A stretch of DNA of 64,000 nucleotides from the NCBI GenBank assembly GCA_022509205.1, contig JAFLTR010000006.1, forward strand, positions 1-64,000, given 5' to 3'. The number at the start of each line of letters is the position of its first letter. Within the stretch, counting starts at the first letter, position 1. Under the pieces are notes generated by a model, which saw nothing but the letters and a program-made list of their open reading frames with translations, was not told the origin of the DNA and did not search any database. Of the stretch, positions 35,018 to 41,937 are shown one piece after another. Made by a program: the position numbers and the translations under genes. Source of the stretch: Muribaculaceae bacterium. GTDB taxonomy: Bacteria; Bacteroidota; Bacteroidia; Bacteroidales; Muribaculaceae.

Positions 35018-35782
35018 ATGGGAAGACTGACTTTTGAACAATTCGAAGAAATGAGATTGCGTGAGTTGAAAAAATATTGTGAAGACAACAATTTGGATTT
35101 CGAACAAATAAGACCACTGACGATTATGAAAGAGAATCTTGATTTATCGGCTTCTCAAATTAATCTAAATTACCCATCCAAAGATGGCATTGAACTTGAA
35201 GCATTTGCTGAAAATCTTGTGACAAGTCTTATGGAAAATTTCGTGATAATTAAAGGAGATAGTTATTATGAGATCACGGATGCCGAGTTCTATTTCTTTG
35301 CCCCATATCATCAAGATATAACCGTTTATGATAGAGAGTTGGGACCGGGACGTTTCTTTTTCCATGACAGTGGTTTTGATATATCCTTTAAAAGCCATGT
35401 CACTTGGACAGATAAGAGGAAGAAGATAATTGACAGGGATAATAGTATATTCGGAGGTATTCTCGTTAGTGCTCTAATAAAGAAAGATCTAAAAGGGGAG
35501 AAAACTATTATCCAAGGTCCTAAACTATGTATGTGGGAGTTATGGGATTCTTTTAATGCTTTTGAACGTGTATCTGCGGAATATCCTGTTTTATTTTATA
35601 AACCCCTTGGAAATCTAAAAATTGAAGTTCTCCCTCGGCATTTTCCCATTAGAGATAAAGAGAGTAAGTTGAAGAGCCTCAACAAAAAGTTTAATGGACA
35701 AGAAAATACATGGGAAGATCTTAAGCATTTTCTTGACCTCAAATATCGTTTCCGGAGAACTGACCTCAATTCTTTGAAATAA
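35018..35782 (+). CDS. Putative 3-methyladenine (MPG/AAG-type) DNA glycosylase-fold protein
   Basis: A 254-residue protein with no clear annotation. From residue 62 its motifs follow the order of MPG/AAG glycosylases: AENLVTSLMENFV (helix before the core), YEITDAEFYFF (matching 'IVETEAY', with Glu90 at the catalytic glutamate), PYHQD (matching the 'D-x-A-H' His), GPGRFFFHDSGFDISF (matching 'PGTLYVYxxYGxxxCxN'), GGILVSALIKKD (matching 'GAVLLRAL') and IIQGPKLCMWEL (matching 'LCxGPxKLCxAL'). The fold is therefore inferred to be a compact, divergent base-excision glycosylase or a nucleic-acid-binding relative. About 60 N-terminal residues are helical and extra. The deiminase gene begins one base after its stop. 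Base use is AT-rich like the island. Function is unproven. Confidence 0.55.
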   Translation: MGRLTFEQFEEMRLRELKKYCEDNNLDFEQIRPLTIMKENLDLSASQINLNYPSKDGIELEAFAENLVTSLMENFVIIKGDSYYEITDAEFYFFAPYHQDITVYDRELGPGRFFFHDSGFDISFKSHVTWTDKRKKIIDRDNSIFGGILVSALIKKDLKGEKTIIQGPKLCMWELWDSFNAFERVSAEYPVLFYKPLGNLKIEVLPRHFPIRDKESKLKSLNKKFNGQENTWEDLKHFLDLKYRFRRTDLNSLK

Positions 35783-35783
35783 T

Positions 35784-36656
35784 ATGGAGATAGCTGACAA
35801 AATGTTGGTTGTTGGTTTTACGGATTATCTTGCTCGTAACAACCGAATGTTGGTAAGAGGGCTAAAAAGCCTGCTGTTGAGATATAAGACCCATTACGTG
35901 GTTATTAAGGACGCCTATGACAGATGGGCCAGAGATTTTATGCCTTTTCAGAGAAACGACGGAAAATTTATAGTTTATAAGTATGCTCCTGATTATCTCA
36001 ATGGTAAGGAGCGATATATTACTGATGTAGATGATGTTACAATCTTATGGCATGGAGGAAAATCCTTAGGAGGAATTAATGATTATCTTGGTCCCGATCT
36101 GATTCATACCGATCTAAAGATTGATGGAGGCAACCTTATTTCTTGTGTTGATAAAAACGGGAAGAATTATATAATTATGACTGACAAAGTCTTTCTTGAA
36201 AATGGGTCTCTTAAAGAAGATGATGTTATAGAGGAGTTAAAGACTAAATTCAAGTCTGATTTCATCTTTTTACCATGGGATAGAAGAGAACCCTTCGGGC
36301 ATACCGACGGGATGGTGAGATCCATAGGCGACGGCAAACTATTGATTGGGAACTTCAAGGAAGACAATCCCTTTTTATATGAAACTATAATGAGCAAGTT
36401 AACTCCTCTTTTTGATGTCTATGAATTGAGTTTCGGGAAAAATGTCAGTGAAAATAGCTGGTGTCATATAAATTACTTGCCATTAGATGATGCAATTATT
36501 GTACCCGGCATTGGAGAGAATTCCGATATAATTGCTTGTGAACAAATAGAAGCATTCACAGGGAAAAGATGCGAAATTCTTCCAATGGGAAATATTGTAG
36601 ACTGGGGAGGAGCCTTAAATTGCATTACATGGGATTTCAAACTGCCTCAAAACTAA
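35784..36656 (+). CDS. Guanidine-modifying deiminase (agmatine deiminase/PAD family)
   Basis: A 290-residue enzyme of the pentein-fold agmatine deiminase/Porphyromonas-type peptidyl-arginine deiminase family. All catalytic motifs are in order: RWARDFMPF (residues 47-55, with the WxRDxxP Asp), KIDGGNL (Asp114), FGHTDGMVR (His173, Asp175) and GGALNCITW with the nucleophile Cys280. Members hydrolyse guanidino groups, for example agmatine to N-carbamoylputrescine or arginine side chains to citrulline. It is about 60-80 residues shorter than typical agmatine deiminases, has no signal peptide, and carries no neighbouring polyamine genes, so a polyamine role is doubtful. It is coupled to the glycosylase-like gene with one base between them. 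Confidence 0.85.
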   Translation: MEIADKMLVVGFTDYLARNNRMLVRGLKSLLLRYKTHYVVIKDAYDRWARDFMPFQRNDGKFIVYKYAPDYLNGKERYITDVDDVTILWHGGKSLGGINDYLGPDLIHTDLKIDGGNLISCVDKNGKNYIIMTDKVFLENGSLKEDDVIEELKTKFKSDFIFLPWDRREPFGHTDGMVRSIGDGKLLIGNFKEDNPFLYETIMSKLTPLFDVYELSFGKNVSENSWCHINYLPLDDAIIVPGIGENSDIIACEQIEAFTGKRCEILPMGNIVDWGGALNCITWDFKLPQN

Positions 36657-36659
36657 TTG

Positions 36660-36708
36660 AAAGTTGAGGGTCTAAAATATATAAGATGGACCCTCAACTT
36701 TTTTTTCA
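36660..36708. terminator. Bidirectional rho-independent terminator
   Basis: A perfect 13-base stem, AAAGTTGAGGGTC (36660-36672) and GACCCTCAACTTT (36689-36701), with a 16-base loop. A T run follows on the plus strand and A-rich DNA precedes it. It separates the convergent deiminase and GIY-YIG genes and ends both transcripts. Confidence 0.85.
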
Positions 36709-36732
36709 TTGAATTTTATGTCAATTTAATTG

Positions 36733-37671
36733 TCAATTATTATTATATCCGTGTTCTAACGAAAGCATTTTCCTTTTCCAAAGGTTTTCTCTTTCCACAG
36801 CCTCTTGTTGGGTAATATTTGATTTTAATGTTTCTAAAATCGTCCATTGAAAATTTTTTATGTGGTATTGAGAATCTTTTTTTATTAACTTTTCCAATTC
36901 AACATTTCCTCCATGACCATCTTTACCATATTGAGACCATCTTTGAAATATTCTCTCTTTTCCAGATGTAGAGCCAACATACACCTTACCATTACTTTTG
37001 TCCGTTATAAGGTAAATACAATTTATAGCCTTGAGTACTTTAATCCAATCTTGATCTTTAAGAACTTTATTCAATTGCACAAAATCTAAGATAATATCCT
37101 CATAATTTCTGAAAACTGGTGTTCCATCTGATTTTGTTAGCCCTTCTTCTATTCTGAGTACTTGTCTTTCTTTATTATAATAAAGATACCAATTCAGTGG
37201 ACTTTTAGACCAATCGATTATAACTTTTTCTTCAAGAAATTGAAATTCAGACAAATGTCGCAGATCAAGTATTTCTTCCTCTTGTTTATGTGGACTTTGT
37301 TTACGACCCATTATTTCATAAATACCCAGGAACCGACTGGTAGACTCCTTTTCTCCTAAAAAAACAACCCAATATTTTATTTTATCAAACCTACCTTTCT
37401 TCTGTTCGCTTTGATATTTTTCGAATAAATCCCTTCGATAAATATAAAGTTCATAGATGTTTGAAATTCCTGGTGGCACAGGTTTCCCATCTATTAATAT
37501 TTCTTCTTTGCCTTTATTGCCCTTTTTAAGGTTTTTATCATTTTTTTTGGCTCTTTCTATTGTATAAGCATGTCTCACTAATTGAATATTCGACCAATGA
37601 GTATTATCAAAGTCTTTATTTCGTCCTTTGAGCAATGCCTGTAAGGTGATAATTGAATTTAGATTCTCCAT
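36733..37671 (-). CDS. GIY-YIG nuclease-domain protein
   Basis: A 312-residue protein. The C-terminal third is a GIY-YIG endonuclease domain: CIYLITDKSNGKVYVGSTSG (the GIY and YVG strands, from about residue 217), then RIFQRWSQYGKDGHGGNVELEKL with the catalytic Arg, an EAVERENLWKRKM helix carrying the metal-binding Glu, and the closing Asn-rich GYNNN. The N-terminal 210 residues, with FLGIYEIMGRK and LNWYLYYNKERQVLRIEEG, form a domain often found before this nuclease in phage and mobile-element proteins; its role is unclear. The gene follows the A1S_2505-like gene by two bases on the same strand. Likely a DNA nuclease, target unknown. Confidence 0.85.
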   Translation of the reverse strand: MENLNSIITLQALLKGRNKDFDNTHWSNIQLVRHAYTIERAKKNDKNLKKGNKGKEEILIDGKPVPPGISNIYELYIYRRDLFEKYQSEQKKGRFDKIKYWVVFLGEKESTSRFLGIYEIMGRKQSPHKQEEEILDLRHLSEFQFLEEKVIIDWSKSPLNWYLYYNKERQVLRIEEGLTKSDGTPVFRNYEDIILDFVQLNKVLKDQDWIKVLKAINCIYLITDKSNGKVYVGSTSGKERIFQRWSQYGKDGHGGNVELEKLIKKDSQYHIKNFQWTILETLKSNITQQEAVERENLWKRKMLSLEHGYNNN

Positions 37672-37673
37672 TT

Positions 37674-39086
37674 TTATGAAAGACTTACGTTAGTATAGTT
37701 AGTGTATCCTCTGTAATCGTCAAATCGTGCGTTGAAATTCATTCCGTTCAATTCGAAATCGCCTATCTCTAAAGCTATGGCATCATCTTCATTGGTATAA
37801 GTATCATGTAAGGCGGCATAAAATTTTATACCATCAACTATCGTTACCAAAAGATAATTATGTGTCGTATACATAACCTTTCTTTGGTTGGGATCATCGG
37901 GATCCACATACCACGATTTGATTCTTCCAATTTTAGTCATATCTGTTTTATTTAAAGAAGTTTCCTTATTTTTTTTGCAATCACCTTCTTCTATGAAAGA
38001 TGGTGTATGAGAAGCCAAGATCATTTTTTCTTCCTGAGAGATATCTCCGGGAAATCCACCTTGAAAACTATGGCAAAACATTGCCACATCAACAGGCTTA
38101 TTCCTGTGTAAATTGTAAAAGACAGTTCCAACTCGAGTCATTTTCCCTGCGTCTTCCGGGAAAAGGCAATGATTATCCAAAACAAATGCGTATCGTGCTT
38201 TCATATCATTTATAGGATCATTCCAACCAAAAGGTCCTATAGCCAAAAAAGTATCTCTATGGCCTAATTCTAATACATCTCCTGTAAATATAGCATCTCC
38301 ATAGGAATCTCTATAATGAGTCCGTACCCCGGCAAAAAGTACTTTTCTTAAACCTTGTTTCCTTTTTATCTCGAAGCCAAAAAACAACATCCTCAAAATA
38401 TCTGTGATGTAGTAATCGCTATCTTTCTCGTCTGTAAAAATATATAGGTCGCCATTATTTAACATAAAGCAGTCTCCAAAATCAGCAAATCCAAACCTTT
38501 CTTCTTCCGAGAGTATATATCTTATATTAATCTTGGGAAGATTACTTTTATCTCCCCTTGAAATTTCATCTTTATATTTTCTTGAAAGATAGACCAAGTC
38601 ATTTTCTCTGACTGCATTTAAATAATAATAGTCATAATCATCGGCTTTATCACCAAACAACTCTTTGAATGTATCTTCATCTTGAAGTATTAACTCAACC
38701 CATTTTCTTGGTAGCGAGACATTGTTCAATTTTATGGCTTCCTTGAATAAGTCAGACATATCGCCGTCATAAAATCCGGCTATTCCACATCCTATTCTGG
38801 TTACAAGGAAATGTTTCTGTGGATATCTCTTTGCATAACTTATAAATTTATCCACATAAGGTTTAACATCCTTCAATTCACCGTGCATGGTTGGAATTGC
38901 ATAGCATTTTCCTGTCATACCATCACCTTCACCCAATTTTGCACCAAATTTTCTATAGGCATATTTTGCAGCTCCTCCTTCATGATGTCCCTGAAGATTG
39001 CTGCCAAATACTAAGATTTCATCTTGATTTAAATGTGAGATGAAATCGGGGGATATTCTGAGACTTTTCATTCTTTCTCTTCCCAT
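37674..39086 (-). CDS. A1S_2505-like (phage non-structural/macro-like) multidomain protein
   Basis: A 470-residue protein. The first 145 residues match the A1S_2505-like family: DEILVFGSNLQGHHEGGAAKYAYRKFGAKLGEG, GKCYAIPTMHGELKDV and FLVTRIGCGIAGFYDGDMSDLF. This fold resembles macro domains and suggests nucleotide or ADP-ribose binding. The middle region (around residues 210-350) has the phrases LRKVLFAGVRTHYRDSYGDAIFTGDVLELGHRD and RVGTVFYNLHRN, and the C-terminus is beta-rich (LVTIVDGIKFYAALHDTYTNEDDAIALEIGDFELNG). I do not recognise those parts. It is the first gene of a two-gene minus-strand unit with the GIY-YIG protein. An alternative start is the Met at residue 6. Confidence 0.7.
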   Translation of the reverse strand: MGRERMKSLRISPDFISHLNQDEILVFGSNLQGHHEGGAAKYAYRKFGAKLGEGDGMTGKCYAIPTMHGELKDVKPYVDKFISYAKRYPQKHFLVTRIGCGIAGFYDGDMSDLFKEAIKLNNVSLPRKWVELILQDEDTFKELFGDKADDYDYYYLNAVRENDLVYLSRKYKDEISRGDKSNLPKINIRYILSEEERFGFADFGDCFMLNNGDLYIFTDEKDSDYYITDILRMLFFGFEIKRKQGLRKVLFAGVRTHYRDSYGDAIFTGDVLELGHRDTFLAIGPFGWNDPINDMKARYAFVLDNHCLFPEDAGKMTRVGTVFYNLHRNKPVDVAMFCHSFQGGFPGDISQEEKMILASHTPSFIEEGDCKKNKETSLNKTDMTKIGRIKSWYVDPDDPNQRKVMYTTHNYLLVTIVDGIKFYAALHDTYTNEDDAIALEIGDFELNGMNFNARFDDYRGYTNYTNVSLS

Positions 39087-39132
39087 GGCTACTTAAAAAT
39101 TAGATTTTTATAGTGCAAAAATAAATTATTGA

Positions 39133-39151
39133 TGTATCAAAAACCGATACA
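39133..39151. repeat. Short inverted repeat upstream of the A1S_2505-like gene
   Basis: TGTATC (39133-39138) and GATACA (39146-39151) form a six-base palindromic pair about 50 bases upstream of the A1S_2505-like gene start, beside a TATTTTTG that could be its -7 element on the minus strand. It is a possible operator for autoregulation. The evidence is only the symmetry and position. Confidence 0.3.
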
Positions 39152-39285
39152 ACTTATCTTTACTTAATTGATTTCACAAAAAAGCAATTGTAGTATAACG
39201 TAAAAATGGAGTTTGTTATATAATTATTTCTTTCCCTTACATTCATATCTTAGATAATATCAAAAAGAAAAGTTATTCTTACATT

Positions 39286-39321
39286 TGCTTGTTGAATCTG
39301 CATATTCATAAATAAAGTTAA
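39286..39321. repeat. 36-bp direct repeat, copy 1
   Basis: A 36-base sequence beginning TGCTTGTTGAATCTGCATAT is repeated exactly at 39881-39916, 595 bases away and in the same orientation. On the minus strand both copies code for NFIYEYADSTS in the same frame. The region between holds the NYN pseudogene and a gene fragment with its terminator. The two copies could be footprints of a recombination, duplication or insertion event. Confidence 0.9.
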
Positions 39322-39421
39322 ACACGTTAAATCTTACCTTCTTTTATCGGCAAATTTGTCCTAAAATCACTTTTCTACCGTTTTAATTATATCTATTTAA
39401 CAATCAAATAGATGCATATTC

Positions 39422-39748
39422 TCAGGTTGTGATATCTCCCTTACAATAAGGACAAATTATATGTTTCTCAAGAAATTTTCCTCGAACTATCTCAAATCGA
39501 TTGCCATTTATTAATTTGTTGGTATTTAAAAAGCACTTTGACGGCTATTCTTTTGTGGACTCAATGGAAGGCTTTAAAATAAATTACTTTTTCAAAATTT
39601 GCCCTTCGCCAAGAAAACTTTCCCAAAGTTTAACCATATCAATCCAGTAAAAATTCCTCCTTGCCGGATCTATATGTTTAGTACGTTTCAACCCAACATA
39701 GAAATTGAATCTATCAATATAAAAGGTTACTCTTTTTGTCTTTTACAT
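39422..39748 (-). pseudogene. NYN-domain protein remnant (DUF88/LabA type)
   Basis: Not in the ORF track. On the minus strand the frame that follows ATG TAA at 39748 reads KTKRVTFYIDRFNFYVGLKR, then NFYWIDMVKLWESFLGEG. This is the N-terminus of NYN (PIN-like) ribonuclease domains, where 'FYIDGFNFYYGLK' is typical. After a stop and a frame shift it continues as LNTNKLINGNRFEIVRGKFL and EKHIICPYCKGDITT, the usual next part with the CxxC pair. The second codon is a stop, there is at least one frameshift, and the rest (the EKxVDV region) is deleted. It is therefore dead. The homology is recognised by motif order only. Confidence 0.65.
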
Positions 39749-39755
39749 ATCCAAT

Positions 39756-39778
39756 AAAAAAAGCCGCTCGTAAGCGGC
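39756..39778 (-). terminator. Rho-independent terminator after a gene fragment
   Basis: On the minus strand GCCGCT-TACG-AGCGGC is followed by seven T residues. It lies eight bases after the stop codon of the fragment at 39786-39944, as expected for that gene's own terminator, and just before the NYN remnant. Confidence 0.7.
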
Positions 39779-39785
39779 CTATTCC

Positions 39786-39944
39786 CTACAAGAAAGCAGG
39801 GCGTTGCTTTTCCTTTTGTAAAGACAAGAATTTTGTAATTTCATCCAAACCTCCTACCACATTTTGATGTCTTCTGCACATGCTTGTTGAATCTGCATAT
39901 TCATAAATAAAGTTAATGAAATTGGTGAAAGAACTATTCCCATC
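39786..39944 (-). pseudogene. C-terminal fragment of an unknown protein
   Basis: The minus-strand frame is open from just after a TGA at 39947 to a TAG at 39786. It reads like a genuine protein end: NSSFTNFINFIYEYADSTS, then CRRHQNVVGGLDEITKFLSL and QKEKQRPAFL. A terminator follows eight bases later. There is no start codon of its own, and the GH43 gene ends ten bases upstream, so only the tail of the gene is left. Part of the same sequence (NFIYEYADSTS) is duplicated in the 36-bp repeat copy at 39286. I do not recognise the family. Confidence 0.45.
39881..39916. repeat. 36-bp direct repeat, copy 2
   Basis: Exact copy of the repeat at 39286-39321, in the same orientation. This copy lies inside the unknown gene fragment at 39786-39944, in the coding frame, and so is probably the original, while copy 1 is a truncated duplicate. 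Confidence 0.9.
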
Positions 39945-39953
39945 TCATATAAA

Positions 39954-41630
39954 TCATTGAAGAGCAGAAGTAGCATAGAGTCCGATAGTGGAGCCTGTGA
40001 AACCTCCACGTTGGGATGCTACATACTCTGCTGGAATATTTTCTGCAAGGGTAATCCATTCTTCTCCGCAAGGTCGATAGAGAAAGTCATAGGAGCCTCC
40101 ACGGGATATGATTTTAAGACCAACCGGAGCACAATCTGAGGCTAAGTCTGCTGAGGCAATAATGGTGTCATCTTTGCTATTCCCAAGTTTATACAGTATA
40201 ACTTTGTCATTACAACAGGCAAGGAACAATTGACGTTGTTCGTTTTTCAGAAGTATAAGCCCCGCTGCCAGATCTTCCTGTTTTTTCGGTTCAAGTTCAG
40301 TTTCCACCTCAAAGCAGTGGTGTTGTATGCGTCGGAGAAGACAAGAGGGTGTTTTACCTGATTTTGTGTCTACCGGTGCATATTCGAGAAAAAGACCATC
40401 CCCAACCCTATACCATTGAGCCGGGTCGCCCCATAGTGACATCCATTCCGGTCGAAGTGTGGAATCGGAAAAATCATCGCTCCACTTGAAATTTCCGCTT
40501 TGCAATGATTCCTGTTTATGACTGAGACCGGGCATATTGGATTTAAGAGAAATTGTATCGATGCTCTGTGTGATATAAGGAAAGCTGTCAACACTCCATT
40601 TTACCGGGAGCATGAAGGTCTCGCGTCCAAGATGATCTTCACCTTCATTCCAAGGACGACAACCTAAGAAGAAAGCAAACCACTCCCCGGAGGGAGTCTG
40701 AACGAGGTCGGCATGACCGGTGGATGTGACAGGGCGTTCTCTGTTGGGTTTAAGCAATCGCTGAGTAAGCATCGGATTCCGGCTCCATCTTCTATAGGGT
40801 CCAAAAATATTGTCTGCCTTATAGCAGACTTCAGAATGAGCCCAACCGGTGCCTCCTTCCGCAGCCAAAAGATAATATTTCTCATCTATTTTATAGATAT
40901 GCGGACCTTCATCACGTTCAAGTCGTTCTTCAGGTCCAACGCCTTCTTCTTTAAAGAGCACAGGCTCACCAACTGTACGTCCTTCTTCCGGATTAAACTC
41001 TATTATTGACATAGCACGATGATTACTCCACTTCACGGGGCTTCGTTCATCGCTCTTGTAAACAATGTAAGCCTTCCCGTCATCATCAAAGAAAAACGAC
41101 GGGTCAATACCTTCCACATCCGGCAATAAAACCGGGTCACTCCATTCACCAAGGGGATCAGTTGCCGTGACATAAAAATTTAAGGTCGAGCCGTCTCCGC
41201 CATTCATCACACATGTTGTGATCATGTAATATCTCTGGTTATGAGGATTGTAGCTCAAAGCCGGAGCATAGATTCCTCCCTTATCGATAGAGAGACCTTC
41301 AAGCCAAGGAAGCTGTGAAGACCTCGAGAGAACATTCCCCACATGCTCCCATGACACAAGATCCTCTGAATGATAAAGTGGCACTCCGGGGAAATATCCG
41401 AACGTCGACGTCACAAGCCAATAGTCTTTGCCGACCCTACATATAGCCGGATCAGAAGCCCATCCGCTTATAACCGGATTGAAATAGTCTCCTTCTCCTT
41501 GCAGCGCATTCTCCCGATAATATTTATCTTCACCGACATAATTGAAGTATTTGAATTTCGCCATATTTTTGGCAGAAAACTGCAACATTCCAATTCCCCA
41601 AAAAAGTAGAATCAAAAGATATCTCTTCAT
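39954..41630 (-). CDS. Glycoside hydrolase family 43 (beta-xylosidase/arabinofuranosidase type)
   Basis: A 558-residue exported enzyme with a signal peptide (YLLILLFWGIGMLQFSA). The N-terminal five-bladed propeller of GH43 shows the three acidic residues in context: NPVISGWASDPAI (Asp60, base), GIDPSFFFDDDGKAYIVY (pKa-modulating Asp) and KYYLLAAEGGTGWAHSEV (Glu, acid). GGIYAPALSYNPHNQRYYMITTC is also typical of xylosidase-like members. The C-terminal 190 residues, from FKWSDDFSDSTLRPEWMSLWGDP, form the beta-sandwich accessory domain of longer GH43 enzymes. Likely substrates are xylo- or arabino-oligosaccharides. It is on the same strand as the susCD locus but separated from it by the 6-kb accessory island, so joint function is uncertain. 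Confidence 0.9.
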   Translation of the reverse strand: MKRYLLILLFWGIGMLQFSAKNMAKFKYFNYVGEDKYYRENALQGEGDYFNPVISGWASDPAICRVGKDYWLVTSTFGYFPGVPLYHSEDLVSWEHVGNVLSRSSQLPWLEGLSIDKGGIYAPALSYNPHNQRYYMITTCVMNGGDGSTLNFYVTATDPLGEWSDPVLLPDVEGIDPSFFFDDDGKAYIVYKSDERSPVKWSNHRAMSIIEFNPEEGRTVGEPVLFKEEGVGPEERLERDEGPHIYKIDEKYYLLAAEGGTGWAHSEVCYKADNIFGPYRRWSRNPMLTQRLLKPNRERPVTSTGHADLVQTPSGEWFAFFLGCRPWNEGEDHLGRETFMLPVKWSVDSFPYITQSIDTISLKSNMPGLSHKQESLQSGNFKWSDDFSDSTLRPEWMSLWGDPAQWYRVGDGLFLEYAPVDTKSGKTPSCLLRRIQHHCFEVETELEPKKQEDLAAGLILLKNEQRQLFLACCNDKVILYKLGNSKDDTIIASADLASDCAPVGLKIISRGGSYDFLYRPCGEEWITLAENIPAEYVASQRGGFTGSTIGLYATSALQ

Positions 41631-41873
41631 TAATCCAAATTTTTATACTTTTAAGATTTAAAATAACAATTTTAAACTACAAGACAAATTTAAGGAATAT
41701 TTTCTAATAGAAACCAATAAGTTTTATATGTCAGAGATGATAGAGTTAACTTCTATAAATGCAGTGACTCATTATCACCCTTTGTGTTTTATATATCTAT
41801 CAATGGTTATAAACAAAGAATAATTTCCGTGCCCCCTCTTTGCGGTTGTCACGGAATTCGGCCTAAATACGAG
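41631..41873. other. Intergenic region between GH43 and nifJ
   Basis: About 240 AT-rich bases before the nifJ terminator. A minus-strand -7-like TAAATTTG (41685-41692) lies about 55 bases before the GH43 start and may be its promoter, without a good -33 partner. I see no small gene. Confidence 0.4.
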
Positions 41874-41918
41874 TATAAAAAAATTTCCTGCTCCTAAAAC
41901 GGAACAGGAAATTTTTAT
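41874..41918 (-). terminator. Rho-independent terminator of nifJ
   Basis: On the minus strand, AAATTTCCTG pairs with CAGGAAATTT around a loop of about 14 bases. A seven-T run follows. It begins about 20 bases after the nifJ stop, on the correct side for it. Confidence 0.75.
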
Positions 41919-41937
41919 ATGTCAGAATAAATATCGC

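Noticed and set aside
34851-35117. 88-codon minus-strand ORF at the island edge
   Set aside because: It covers the promoter and start of the glycosylase-like gene and has no protein features beyond AT-rich composition.
33966-39953. CRISPR array or insertion sequence in the island
   Set aside because: No regularly spaced repeats, no transposase frame and no terminal inverted repeats were seen; only one 36-bp repeat pair exists.
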